Source: Frankia alni ACN14a
GTDB lineage: Bacteria; Actinomycetota; Actinomycetes; Frankiales; Frankiaceae
NCBI RefSeq assembly: GCF_000058485.1
Contig: NC_008278.1
Location: 6,628,962 to 6,692,961, forward strand
Length of the DNA: 64,000 nucleotides
Direction of reading: 5' to 3'
This document shows positions 18,153 through 26,867 of the stretch, one piece after another. The notes beneath the pieces are model-generated. The model had not been told where the DNA came from and did not search any database. It worked only from the letters and a program-made list of their open reading frames with translations. Every line of letters starts with the position of its first letter. Positions within the stretch are counted from its first letter, which is position 1. The position numbers were made by a program, and so were the translations under genes.

Positions 18153-19231
18153 TAGCGGCGCAGCAGCCGTTCGCCCTCGTCGATCGCGGCGAGTTCGACG
18201 TACTCGTCGCGGGTGTGGGCGAGGTTCGGGTCACCCGGGCCGTAGTTCAGCGCCGGGATGCCGAGCTCGGCGAAGCGCGCGACGTCCGTCCAGCCGTACT
18301 TCGCCACCGGGACGCGACCGGTGGCGGCCACGAAGGCGGCCGCGGCCGGTGCGGCAAGCCCGGGGGGCGCGCCGCCCGCCCGGTCGGTCAGCTCCAGGTC
18401 GTAGCCGTCGAAGACCTCCCGGACATGGGCGAAGGCGTTCTCGACCGTGCGATCCGGCGCGAAACGGAAGTTCACCGTCACCCGGCACAGGTCGGGGATC
18501 ACGTTGCCGGCCACGCCGCCGTCGATGCGGACCGCGGACAACCCCTCACGGTAGGTGCATCCGTCGAGCGTCACCGTCCGGGCCCGGTACTCGCCGAGCC
18601 GACGCAGGACCTCGGCGGCCTTGTGGACGGCGTTGTCACCGAGCCAGGAACGGGCGGAGTGCGCCCGGGTGCCGGGCAACGTGACGACGGCGCGCAGCGT
18701 GCCCTGGCAGCCGGCCTCCACCTCGCCGGAGGTGGGCTCCATGAGGATGGCGAGGTCCGCGTCCAGCCAGTCCCGGTGCCGGGCGGCGAGGCGGCGCAGC
18801 CCGTTGCGGTCCGCCGTGACCTCCTCGTTGTCGTAGCAGATCCAGGTGACGTCATGCCGCAGCGCGCCGACACCGGCGGGGGCGGAGGCATCGGTGAGCG
18901 GCAGGGTGGCCGCGAGCCGCAGCGCGATCGCCACGCCCGCCTTCATGTCGGAGGTGCCGCAGCCGTAGAGGCGCCCGCCCACCACCCGCGCGGGGAGGTT
19001 GTCCGCCAGCGGGACCGTGTCCAGATGCCCCGCGAGCAGGATCCGCGACGGCCGGCCGAGGAAGGTCCGGGCCACCACGGCGTCACCGTCGCGGGCGACC
19101 CGCAGCCCGTCGACCGCCGCCAGCGCCTTCTCCACCGCGTCCGCCAGCGCGGCCTCCTCGCCGCTGACGGACGGCACGTCGACCAGCCGCCGAGTGAGCT
19201 CGCCCACCGGGGCGGTGAGATCCAGATCCAT
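18140..19231 (-). CDS. dapE: Succinyl-diaminopimelate desuccinylase
   Basis: A 363-residue M20 metallopeptidase-family enzyme that removes succinate from N-succinyl-LL-diaminopimelate, giving LL-DAP for lysine and peptidoglycan. The metal-site motifs are clear: [20 protein letters not shown] and CYDNEEVTA with the catalytic Glu pair, plus a late TDVARF segment. It follows dapD in the same direction with an 86-base gap. Confidence 0.93.
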   Translation of the reverse strand: MDLDLTAPVGELTRRLVDVPSVSGEEAALADAVEKALAAVDGLRVARDGDAVVARTFLGRPSRILLAGHLDTVPLADNLPARVVGGRLYGCGTSDMKAGVAIALRLAATLPLTDASAPAGVGALRHDVTWICYDNEEVTADRNGLRRLAARHRDWLDADLAILMEPTSGEVEAGCQGTLRAVVTLPGTRAHSARSWLGDNAVHKAAEVLRRLGEYRARTVTLDGCTYREGLSAVRIDGGVAGNVIPDLCRVTVNFRFAPDRTVENAFAHVREVFDGYDLELTDRAGGAPPGLAAPAAAAFVAATGRVPVAKYGWTDVARFAELGIPALNYGPGDPNLAHTRDEYVELAAIDEGERLLRRYLTS

Positions 19232-19317
19232 GCGGACGACCCTATGGCCCCCGCGGATGCCGAGCCGCGGCGCCGAGCCGCCCGGCGGCGTGGCTCGACC
19301 CCGCGGAGACGGAGGTC

Positions 19318-20160
19318 TCAGCCGGCGACGCCGTGCTCGCGCAGGACGTCGTTCAGCGCCAGCTTGTCATGGATCTCGCCCTCGGCGAGGGTGCGCAGCA
19401 CCAGGATGCACGGCATCGCGAACTCCCCGCCGGGAAACGACTTCAGCCGGCTGGAGCCGACGGCGACCGCCCGCTCCGGAATCTCGCCGCGCGGGTACTC
19501 CTCGCCGGTGTTCGCGTCGAAGACGTGGGTGGACGCGGTCAGGATCGCCCCGGCGCCGAGCTTGGCGCCGCGGCGGACCCTCGCCCCGTCGACGACCATG
19601 CACCGGCTACCGACGAAGGCGTCGTCCTCGATGACGACGGGGACCGCGTTCGGCGGTTCGAGCACGCCGCCGAGCCCGACCCCGCCCGAGAGGTGCACGT
19701 TGCTGCCGACCTGGGCGCAGGACCCGACCGTCGCCCAGGTGTCGACGAGGGTGCCTGCGCCGACATAGCCGCCGATGTTGGTGTAGCTGGGCATGAGGAT
19801 CGCGCCGGGCTGGACGTGCGCACCCCAGCGGACGATGGCCCCCGGTACCACCCGAACGCCGTCGAACCGGGTCTTCAGCGGCATCCGGTCGTGGTATTGG
19901 AAGTCCCCGGCGGCCGACTCGGCCATCGGTAGGACCTTGAAGGACAGCAGGATTGCCCGCTTGGCCCGCTCGTCGACGACGACCGAGCCGTCTGCGGCGA
20001 CGGTTGCGACGCGGGCGATCCCGGCGTCGATGGCGTCGACGGCCGCGACGATCGTCTTGCGCGCGTCGGCGTCGTCGGGGGTCAGGTCGGCCCGGCGATC
20101 CCACAGCTCGTCGATGATGGGATCGATCGGGGAGTCGATGCTCGTCTTGGGTGCGCTCAC
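19318..20160 (-). CDS. dapD: Tetrahydrodipicolinate N-succinyltransferase
   Basis: A 280-residue left-handed beta-helix acyltransferase that transfers succinyl from succinyl-CoA to tetrahydrodipicolinate. Hexapeptide repeats run through the middle ([33 protein letters not shown]). It lies between dapC and dapE on the same strand, so the three succinylase-branch steps sit together. Length and motifs agree with the DapD family. Confidence 0.93.
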   Translation of the reverse strand: MSAPKTSIDSPIDPIIDELWDRRADLTPDDADARKTIVAAVDAIDAGIARVATVAADGSVVVDERAKRAILLSFKVLPMAESAAGDFQYHDRMPLKTRFDGVRVVPGAIVRWGAHVQPGAILMPSYTNIGGYVGAGTLVDTWATVGSCAQVGSNVHLSGGVGLGGVLEPPNAVPVVIEDDAFVGSRCMVVDGARVRRGAKLGAGAILTASTHVFDANTGEEYPRGEIPERAVAVGSSRLKSFPGGEFAMPCILVLRTLAEGEIHDKLALNDVLREHGVAG

Positions 20161-20327
20161 AGGCCCGACCTTACGAGGTCGGCGGCGTTACCGGCCACGC
20201 CGTGGTTCCCACCGCCACGGGGCTGCCCGTCGCGGAGCCGTCCGACCCGAGGCCGCGCTGCGCGGGTCGTGGGCGCGCGAGTTCCTCGCGGCGCCGGCTG
20301 CGGCCGACCCTGGGGCCGGCCGCAGGG

Positions 20328-22106
20328 TCAGCGGATGTCCGGCTCGCTGTTCCACGGGCCGCCGGCGGCGTGGCGGCCGGCTCCCGAGGGCTGACCGTGG
20401 CCGGTCGGCGGGTCGTCAGGCCCGGGCGGCCGGTCGTAGCCCGCGGGACTGTCGTAGTCGCCCGCGTGGTCGTATCCGGCCTGGCCGTCGCGCCGGGCCG
20501 GATCGTCGTGATCGCCCGGCCGGGCGCCGTAGCCGGACGGCCGCGCGTGGCGCGGGGCGCGCTCGTAGCCGGGCTGGCCCTCATAACCGCGCTGGCCCTC
20601 GAAGCCGCGCCGGCCCTCGTAGCCGGGCTGACCCTCGTAGCCGGCCCGGCCCTGGTAGTTGGGCTGTCCCTGATAGTCAGGCTGACCCTGGTAGGTGGGC
20701 TGACCCTGGTAGTCAGGCTGACCCAGGTAGTCAGGCTGACCCTGGTAGGTGGGCTGGCCCTCGTAGCGGGGCTGGCCCTCGTAGCCTCGCGCACCCTCGT
20801 AGCCGGGCTGGCCGTCATAGCCGGGCTGACCCTCTCCCGGTCGCGGCTCGTACCCGGGCCGGGTCTCGTACCCCGCCGCGGACTCGTAGGGCACCCGCGC
20901 GGGCCCGGCCGGGTAGCCCGGGGCCGCCGCGGCGTAGCCGCCCTGCTGGGCGGCGTACCCCCCCGGCGGCCCGGGCTGCGGGTAGCCGCCGCCGGCCGGT
21001 CCCGTCGGGTGCGATCCCGCGCCGCCCGCCACCACGGCCGGCGCCAGCATGGTCATCCGCTCGGGGACGGTCGCCACCTGGGAGTCCGGCGCGGTGAGGG
21101 CGACCCGGACATGGTGGCGACCGCCCTCGCCGTAGAACGTCCCCGGTGCGACGAGCACGCCGACCCCGGCGAGGGCGTCGACCGTGGCCCACGCGTCCTC
21201 GCCGCGGGTGGCCCACAGATACAGACCGGCCTCGCTGTGGTCGATGGTGAACCCGGCGACCGCGAGCGCCGCGGCGAGCACCGCCCGCCGGTTGGCGTAG
21301 CGGGCCCGCTGGTCGGCGACGTGGATGTCGTCGGCGTAGGCGGCGGCCATCGCCGCCGCCACCGGGGTCGGCATCATGAACCCGGCGTGCTTGCGGACCC
21401 CGGTCAGCCCCTCGACGAGCTGCGGGTCACCGGTGACGAAGCCGGCCCGGTAGCCCGCGAGGTTGGACCGCTTCGACAGGGAGTGCACCGCAAGCAGGCC
21501 CTCGTGGGAACCGCCGCAGACGTCCGGGTGCAGCACGGAGACGGGCCGGGCCTCCCAGCCCAGCTCGATGTAGCACTCGTCGCTGGCGACGATGACGCCC
21601 CGCTCGCGGGCCCAGGTGACGACCGCGCGCATCTCGTCCACGGTCAGCACCCGCCCCGTCGGGTTGGCGGGCGAGTTCAGCCAGACGAGCGTCACCCCGT
21701 CCGCGGGACCGACGACCGGCTCGCAGCGCGCGAGCAGGGCGCCGACCTCGTAGGTCGGGTACGCCGGCGTCGGCACCCAGACCCGGTCCCCTGGTTCGAG
21801 ACCGAGCTGCCCCGGGAGCTGGGCGACCAGCTCCTTGGTACCGAGCACCGGCAGGACGGCACCCGGATCCACGAGGACGCCCAGCCGGCGGGCCAACCAG
21901 CCCGCCGCCGCCTCCCGAAGATCCGGGGTGCCGACCGTCAGCGGATAGCCCGGAGCATCCGCGGCACCGGCCAGCGCCTGCTGCACGACGGCCGGTGTGG
22001 AGTCGACCGGAGTCCCGACCGAGAGGTCGACGAGCCCGTAGGGGTGCGTGCGGGCCTTCTCCTTGTAGGAGACGAGCTGGTCCCAGGGGAAGTCGGGCAG
22101 CCGCAC
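20328..22106 (-). CDS. dapC: Succinyldiaminopimelate aminotransferase with Tyr-rich repeat tail
   Basis: Residues 1 to about 365 form a fold-type I PLP aminotransferase: SPANPTGRV, ASDECYIELGW, and the PLP-lysine motif SLSKRSNLAGYRAGF. It should make N-succinyl-LL-DAP from the keto intermediate. The family normally ends here, but this protein continues for about 200 residues of GYEGQP/TYQGQP/DYQGQP units and a Gly/Asp/Pro-rich end. The start GTG 22106 precedes RLPDFPWDQL; the frame is open further up but overlaps fdxA, and no strong ribosome site decides it. Confidence 0.88.
   Translation of the reverse strand: MRLPDFPWDQLVSYKEKARTHPYGLVDLSVGTPVDSTPAVVQQALAGAADAPGYPLTVGTPDLREAAAGWLARRLGVLVDPGAVLPVLGTKELVAQLPGQLGLEPGDRVWVPTPAYPTYEVGALLARCEPVVGPADGVTLVWLNSPANPTGRVLTVDEMRAVVTWARERGVIVASDECYIELGWEARPVSVLHPDVCGGSHEGLLAVHSLSKRSNLAGYRAGFVTGDPQLVEGLTGVRKHAGFMMPTPVAAAMAAAYADDIHVADQRARYANRRAVLAAALAVAGFTIDHSEAGLYLWATRGEDAWATVDALAGVGVLVAPGTFYGEGGRHHVRVALTAPDSQVATVPERMTMLAPAVVAGGAGSHPTGPAGGGYPQPGPPGGYAAQQGGYAAAAPGYPAGPARVPYESAAGYETRPGYEPRPGEGQPGYDGQPGYEGARGYEGQPRYEGQPTYQGQPDYLGQPDYQGQPTYQGQPDYQGQPNYQGRAGYEGQPGYEGRRGFEGQRGYEGQPGYERAPRHARPSGYGARPGDHDDPARRDGQAGYDHAGDYDSPAGYDRPPGPDDPPTGHGQPSGAGRHAAGGPWNSEPDIR
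20558..20840. repeat. 18-bp in-frame repeats encoding Y(E/Q)GQP units
   Basis: About fifteen units of roughly 18 bases encode hexapeptides of the type (G/T/D/N)Y(E/Q)GQP in the C-terminal tail of DapC. The units vary by point changes and all stay in frame. Neighbouring Tyr-rich sequence continues on both sides at lower regularity. Confidence 0.88.
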
Positions 22107-22165
22107 GCGGGAACGGGCTGGTGACCGCAGGACTCCGGAGGTGTTGCCCGACCTCCCAGAGCCGC

Positions 22166-22489
22166 TCAGGACTCGCCCTGGGGGGCCAGGGCGGCGACCG
22201 CCGGCGGGTCGAAGTCCAGCGCGCCCACCTTCGAGGCACCGCCCGGCGAACCGAGCTCCTCGAAGAAGTTGGCGTTGGTGTCTGTGTACCCCTTCCACTG
22301 ATCGGGGACGTCGTCCTCGTAGTAGATGGCCTCCACGGGGCAGACCGGCTCACATGCTCCGCAGTCGACGCACTCGTCGGGCTGGATGTAGAGCATCCGT
22401 CCGCCCTCGTAGATGCAGTCGACCGGGCACTCCTCGATACAGGCCCTGTCCTTGACATCGACGCAGGGCTCCGCGATGACGTAGGTCAC
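22166..22489 (-). CDS. fdxA: 7Fe ferredoxin
   Basis: A 107-residue ferredoxin with one 3Fe-4S and one 4Fe-4S cluster, judged from the Cys pattern: CVDVKDRACIEECPVDC followed by CVDCGACEPVCP. The start is GTG 22489 because GAGGAGG lies about 8 bases upstream on the minus strand; the longer frame is a shadow. It is a small cytoplasmic electron carrier. It precedes dapC on the same strand, and its promoter region is shared with the divergent gene at 22575. Confidence 0.93.
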   Translation of the reverse strand: MTYVIAEPCVDVKDRACIEECPVDCIYEGGRMLYIQPDECVDCGACEPVCPVEAIYYEDDVPDQWKGYTDTNANFFEELGSPGGASKVGALDFDPPAVAALAPQGES

Positions 22490-22532
22490 CGGTTGTTCCT
22501 CCTCGGGCTCGCGGGCGACTGAGTCCTTAGTA

Positions 22533-22556
22533 TCGACATGGACAGTTCCGTGTCGA
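22533..22556. promoter_or_regulatory. Inverted repeat in the fdxA divergent promoter
   Basis: The sequence TCGACATGGA-CAGT-TCCGTGTCGA has 10-base arms with a single mismatch and a 4-base spacer. It lies 43 bases before the fdxA start and 18 bases before the divergent start, the position expected for a shared operator. The right arm also overlaps an 8-base palindrome TGTCGACA. No regulator can be named. Confidence 0.5.
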
Positions 22557-22574
22557 CAACAAGGGCGTGCGCTG

Positions 22575-23048
22575 GTGGTGTATGTCGTCCGCATCACTCA
22601 GGCCGACATCGGCGCGCGAGTCATGATCCGCAGGCGCATCCCGGGTCCGATACCTCTCAGTGACGTCCTCGGGACACTGCAGTCATGGTCATCGCGCGTG
22701 CTGACGGTCGAAACGGCGGAGGGCACGCGTATCCAGATTACCGAGGAAGACGTGGTCGCGGCACGCGTCATACCCCCTCGACCCCCCGCGCGGCGATCAC
22801 CCACCGATCCCGCCGCGCAGGTCACGCCGGCGGCAGGTCGTCTCGGCACCGATACGGACATACCGGCTCCGGGCACCATCGTCCGAACCCGGCCGGTCGC
22901 GCAAGCGACAATCCCAGACATGACGGATCCCCAGCACATGACGGATCCCCCGCACATGACGGATCCCCCGCACATGATGGGTCCCCAGCACATGACGGAT
23001 CCCCCGCACATGATGGGTCCCCAGCACATGACGGATCCCCAGCCATGA
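22575..23048 (+). CDS. Orphan SH3-like domain protein with His/Met-rich repeat tail
   Basis: A 157-residue protein. Residues 3-68 (VVRITQADIGARVMIRRR to VVAARVIPP) resemble the SH3-like N-terminal domain found in actinobacteria in front of a GNAT acetyltransferase next to fdxA/dapC. The expected acetyltransferase domain of about 250 residues is absent. Instead there is a Thr/Pro-rich linker and seven hexapeptide repeats, HMTDPP/HMTDPQ/HMMGPQ, up to the stop. The start is GTG 22575 or the adjacent GTG. Either a truncated relic or a repurposed small protein; the family assignment is from memory. Confidence 0.65.
   Translation: MVYVVRITQADIGARVMIRRRIPGPIPLSDVLGTLQSWSSRVLTVETAEGTRIQITEEDVVAARVIPPRPPARRSPTDPAAQVTPAAGRLGTDTDIPAPGTIVRTRPVAQATIPDMTDPQHMTDPPHMTDPPHMMGPQHMTDPPHMMGPQHMTDPQP
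22917..23046. repeat. 18-bp in-frame repeats encoding HMTDPP units
   Basis: Seven units of 18 bases (acatgacggatccccagc-type) encode the His/Met-rich hexapeptides at the end of the orphan SH3-like gene. Two variants alternate, MTDP and MMGP. There are no spacers, so it is not a CRISPR array. Confidence 0.9.
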
Positions 23049-23058
23049 CGGAGCGCGG

Positions 23059-24015
23059 ATGAGCGCCCGCAGCCGTAGCCGGTTCGCCGAGGTCGTCCGG
23101 CGCGAGCCCGTCGACCTGGCCGTCGCCTGCCACCTGCTCGCCGCCGAGGCGGACGCGACCGTTGACGCCACCGACCCCGCGGCCACCCTCGGCGCCCTGG
23201 ATGCGCTCGCCGTGCGCGCCCGCCCGCTGCTCGCCGCCCGAGCCACCGCCGCCCGGGGCTTCCCGAGGGTGGAGCGCGGAACGCCGCCGCCGGCCGGTGG
23301 CGCCGGCGGGGGCCAGCCGGGGGCCGGCGCCGACCCGGTCGGTCGCCTCGGGGAGCTGCGCCGCTTCGGCGCCCTCGATCCGCGGGCCGCCGCGGAGGCC
23401 CTGCACGAGGCGCTCGGTCTCGACGCCGGTTTCGCCGGTTCCGCGGACGACTACGACGATGTGCGCTCCTCGCTCCTGCCCGACGTCCTGCGGCGGCGCC
23501 GGGGACTGCCGATCCTGCTCTCCGTCGTCTGGCTGGAGGTGGCCCAGCGGCTCGGGGTCGCCGCCTACCCGGTCGGCCTGCCGGGCCATGTCGTCGTCGC
23601 CGTCGGCTCGCCCGAGGACTACGTGCTCGTCGACCCGTTCGCGGCCGGCCGGCTGCTGACCATCCACGACGCGGCGGCGAAGGTCCGCGCGGCCGGGGTC
23701 GCGTTCAGCCGGGCACACCTGGCCCCGATGAGTCCCGGGGACGTGCTGAGCCGCATCCTCGGCAACATCCGCATTCTCGCCGCCCGTTCGGACACGCCGC
23801 GGACCCGGCTGTGGGCCGTCGAGCTCTCGCTGCTGCTCCCCCACCACCCGGCGAACCTGCGTCGCGAGCGCGGGGAGCTGCGCGTGCGGCTGGGCGACTT
23901 CCTCGGCGGCGCGACCGACCTGACGACCTTCGCCGACACGGTCGCCGAGGTGGAGCCTGCCGCGGCCGCCGCCGCCCGCCAGGCCGCCGCCGCGGCCCGC
24001 GCCCGGCTCAACTGA
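23059..24015 (+). CDS. SirB1/transglutaminase-like family protein
   Basis: A 318-residue protein of the SirB1-type transglutaminase-like superfamily. After a helical N-terminus and a Gly/Pro-rich loop (about residues 75-95) it has the family core DYDDVRSSLLPDVLRRRRGLPILLS, then GLPGHVVVAVG with the His region and DPFAAGRLL. The C-terminus is Ala-rich helix. It begins 11 bases after the orphan SH3-like gene and probably shares its transcript. Function in the cell is not established. Confidence 0.82.
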   Translation: MSARSRSRFAEVVRREPVDLAVACHLLAAEADATVDATDPAATLGALDALAVRARPLLAARATAARGFPRVERGTPPPAGGAGGGQPGAGADPVGRLGELRRFGALDPRAAAEALHEALGLDAGFAGSADDYDDVRSSLLPDVLRRRRGLPILLSVVWLEVAQRLGVAAYPVGLPGHVVVAVGSPEDYVLVDPFAAGRLLTIHDAAAKVRAAGVAFSRAHLAPMSPGDVLSRILGNIRILAARSDTPRTRLWAVELSLLLPHHPANLRRERGELRVRLGDFLGGATDLTTFADTVAEVEPAAAAAARQAAAAARARLN

Positions 24016-24063
24016 CCCGCCCCGCCTCAACTGACCCGCCCCACCACGGCTGGCCCGCCCGCC

Positions 24064-24714
24064 TCAACCGACGGGCTTTGCGCCACCGTCCTGGGCGGGG
24101 ACCGGCTCGCCGGACGGCGCCAGGTCGAGGTACTGCCCCTCGAAGAAGACGAGTGGGTCGGCGTCGTCGCGAGGCTGTGCGAGCGACACCACCTCGCCGA
24201 CGACCAGGGTGTGATCCCCACCGGCGTGCGTCGACACCGTCCGGCACTCGAAGACCGACAGGGCGCCGTCGAGCAGGACGACGCCGGTCTGCGCTCCGAT
24301 CGTGTGCGGCCACTGGGCGAACATGTCGCCGGGCTGCTCATACGCCCGCCGCGCGAAGAAGCGAGAGGCCTCGGTCATGTCGGCGGCAAGCACCGAGACG
24401 CCCCAGACCCCGGCGGCCAGCAACGGGCCGTGGAACCGGGCGTCGCGGCGAATGCTGGTCAGCACCAGCAACGGGTCGAGCGACACCGAGACGAACGAGT
24501 TCGCCGTCATGCCGAGATGGCGCCCCTCGACGACGGTGGTGAGAACCGTCACACCTGTGGCGAACCTGCCGACTGCCCGGCGGAAGTCACCCACATCCGG
24601 GGGTACCCGGACGGCGGGTGGATCGCTGCGGATCTCCTGCGGCGGGCTGCCCACCCGGCTCACGCTACCGTCGCGGTCCCCTGCTGTGGTCCCGGATGCC
24701 GGAGCCGGTGACAA
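24064..24714 (-). CDS. Flavin reductase-family protein
   Basis: A 216-residue protein with the split-barrel flavin reductase-like domain: FRRAVGRFATGVTVLTT, then GMTANSFVSVSLDPLLVL, which forms the FMN/FAD site, and a later GDHTLVVGEV. Such enzymes reduce flavin with NAD(P)H, often for a two-component monooxygenase, but no oxygenase partner is adjacent. The first 40 residues are Ser/Pro-rich and the start could lie further in. Confidence 0.85.
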   Translation of the reverse strand: MSPAPASGTTAGDRDGSVSRVGSPPQEIRSDPPAVRVPPDVGDFRRAVGRFATGVTVLTTVVEGRHLGMTANSFVSVSLDPLLVLTSIRRDARFHGPLLAAGVWGVSVLAADMTEASRFFARRAYEQPGDMFAQWPHTIGAQTGVVLLDGALSVFECRTVSTHAGGDHTLVVGEVVSLAQPRDDADPLVFFEGQYLDLAPSGEPVPAQDGGAKPVG

Positions 24715-24800
24715 CTTGCACAGTGCCCTTCCCGCTGCCGGCGAGGCATCATCCCTCGTCGCGGGAGCGCACCGTCGCGCTCGGGAGCGGCCGGCGACGG

Positions 24801-25505
24801 TCAGCGCAGGGGCGGCAGCACGGTGAACCCGCGGCGCGCCCCGCCGAGGACCGCCACGACGATCGGGCTCAGGCCGCCGAGCAGCAGGAAGGCGTACGCG
24901 GTGGCGCTGGCCTGCAGCAGCAGGTCACCCTCGGGGCGGGAGGCGGCGAGCAGCAGCACCACCGGCATCCAGCCGATCAGCACCGTCGCCGGGCCCAGCC
25001 GGGTGCCGGTCAGCCAGCGCACCAGCAGCGCCGCCGCCGCGTTGCCCACCAGGGCCAGCAGCAGTCCGACCGACAGCAGCGTCCCGCCCGGGCGGGGGCC
25101 GTCGGGAACGAGGAAGACGCCGTAGAGGCCCAGCCCGGCGCCGAGGACGACGCCCAGCGCATACGAGAAACCGAGGAAGACCCGACCCGGCTCCCGTTCG
25201 GCCGTGGACGCGGCAACCCCGGCCGGCCCGGATGGTCCCGATCTCCCGCCCGGAGCCGACGACACAGGCGCAGTCGGCCTTCCACCCGGAGACGACTTCC
25301 CGTCCGGAGCCGGAGCCGACGACGCGGACGCAGCCGACTTCCCACCCGAGGCCGCCTTCCCACCCGAGGCCGACCTTCCGCCCGGAGCCGACTTCTCGCC
25401 CGAGGCCGACTTTCCGCGCGAGGCCGACGACGCGGACGGCCGGGACGAAGGCGGCGTCCGACGGGGACCGGTACCGGGGCGGGGCATGGTCCGACAGTAG
25501 GACAT
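24801..25505 (-). CDS. Membrane protein, possible DUF6113, with basic Ser/Gly leader
   Basis: About 234 residues. The first 100 are low complexity, with Lys/Arg every six residues or so (SASGGK, SAPGGR, AASGGK), followed by four predicted membrane helices (FLGFSYALGVVLGAGLGLYG to the end). The hydrophobic domain resembles a small actinobacterial membrane family that often sits near mshB, as here. Start ATG 25505 or ATG 25487 cannot be decided. The longer upstream frame is Pro/Gly-rich and probably not translated. Confidence 0.62.
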   Translation of the reverse strand: MSYCRTMPRPGTGPRRTPPSSRPSASSASRGKSASGEKSAPGGRSASGGKAASGGKSAASASSAPAPDGKSSPGGRPTAPVSSAPGGRSGPSGPAGVAASTAEREPGRVFLGFSYALGVVLGAGLGLYGVFLVPDGPRPGGTLLSVGLLLALVGNAAAALLVRWLTGTRLGPATVLIGWMPVVLLLAASRPEGDLLLQASATAYAFLLLGGLSPIVVAVLGGARRGFTVLPPLR

Positions 25506-25702
25506 GATGCGCGGGAACCGCCCGGCCAGTCCGCCCCGCATCCCCCCGCCGGGCGCCCCGGAGTGCCCAGCGCGACGATCATGGTGTTCCCTGGCCGCGC
25601 CGCAGTCCCCGAGCCCGCGCGGCTGTTCGCCGGAGCTCGGGCCGAGCCCCGGCCACACCGCCCGCCCGGGGCCCGCTCCAGGGGCGGCACCAGGGCATCG
25701 GC

Positions 25703-26680
25703 CTAGGTGGTCACGAGCTCCCGGGGGACGACGATGACGTCCACCATGGCGCCGCGCCGCCAGACCGTCAGCTCCACGGCGCGGCCGATCGTGGCCTCCG
25801 TCAGCAGCCGCTGAAGGTCGCTGGGGGTGACGATGGGAGCCCGGTCCATCGACAGCACGAGATCCCCGGTGAACAGGCCCGCACCGCCCGCCGGGCTGTC
25901 GACGACCACCTCGGCGAGGCGGACTCCGTGGCTCTGGCCGGTACGCTCCGCCACCGCCGGCGGCAGCGGGACCCGGACCCCGGCCACGCCGAGGTAGGCC
26001 CGGCGCACCCGCCCGTAGCGCATGAGCGCGGCGAGGATCTTCCGGGTCGCCGCGTTGACGGGGATGGCGAGCCCCAGCCCCACTCCGGCGACGGCGGTGT
26101 TGATCCCGACCACCCGGGCGTCGGCCGTGCCGAGTGCGCCGCCGGAGTTGCCCGGGTTCAGCGCCGCGTCGGTCTGGATGACCTCGTCCACCACCCGCAC
26201 CGCGGAGCCGGCGCGGGTCGGCAGCGACCGGCCGAGCGCGCTGACGACGCCGGCCGTCACGCTGCCGGTCAGCCCGAGCGGGTTGCCGACGGCGACGACG
26301 AGCTGGCCGACCCGGAGCCCGGCGGCGTCGCCGAGGACGGCGGCCCGCGGCGTGGCTCCGCGGGCCCGCAGCACGGCGAGATCGGACAGCGGGTCGGCGC
26401 CGACCACGTCGAACTCGCGTTCGGTACCGTCCGCGAACTGGGCGAGCCCGACCGCGGCGCCGCCCCCGCCGAGCAGCCCCTCGACCACGTGGGCCGAGGT
26501 GAGCAGGAAGCCGTCGTCGGTGAACACCACGGCCGATCCCGCCCCGGCCCCGCGCCGGGTCCGCACCCGCAGGCTGGCCACCGACGGGGTCAGTGCGGCG
26601 GCGACCTGGGTGACGATCGTCGAGTAGGCGTCCAACGGTTCATCCGGACGGTGGGGATATTCCTCGTCGCTGGCGTGCAT
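25703..26680 (-). CDS. HtrA-like serine protease with PDZ domain
   Basis: A 325-residue trypsin-fold protease with one PDZ domain. The catalytic triad is visible as His64 (TSAHVVEG), Asp100 (DPLSDLAVL) and Ser179 (NPGNSGGAL); the PDZ domain spans about residues 225-320 (YLGVAGVRV to the end). The start at 26680 has GGGAGGG 5 bases upstream. No signal peptide or membrane helix precedes the protease domain, unlike most HtrA/DegP proteins, so it may act in the cytoplasm unless the start is misplaced. Confidence 0.88.
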   Translation of the reverse strand: MHASDEEYPHRPDEPLDAYSTIVTQVAAALTPSVASLRVRTRRGAGAGSAVVFTDDGFLLTSAHVVEGLLGGGGAAVGLAQFADGTEREFDVVGADPLSDLAVLRARGATPRAAVLGDAAGLRVGQLVVAVGNPLGLTGSVTAGVVSALGRSLPTRAGSAVRVVDEVIQTDAALNPGNSGGALGTADARVVGINTAVAGVGLGLAIPVNAATRKILAALMRYGRVRRAYLGVAGVRVPLPPAVAERTGQSHGVRLAEVVVDSPAGGAGLFTGDLVLSMDRAPIVTPSDLQRLLTEATIGRAVELTVWRRGAMVDVIVVPRELVTT

Positions 26681-26867
26681 CCGAACCCTCCCGGACCGCA
26701 TCCGTGCGTGCACTGATTACAGCGTTACACCGCTGCACATGTGCACCAACGGCGGGCAGTCCGGCCGGATTCCCGCGCTGGCCAGAAGGTGAGGGTCGAA
26801 AGGTGACGGTCGGATGGTGACGGGTCGGATGGTGAGGGTTCAGAAGGCGAGGGCCAGAAGACGAGGG

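Noticed and set aside
22917-23046. Possible CRISPR-like array
   Set aside because: The units are 18 bases, adjoining, in frame and without spacers; they are a coding tandem repeat.
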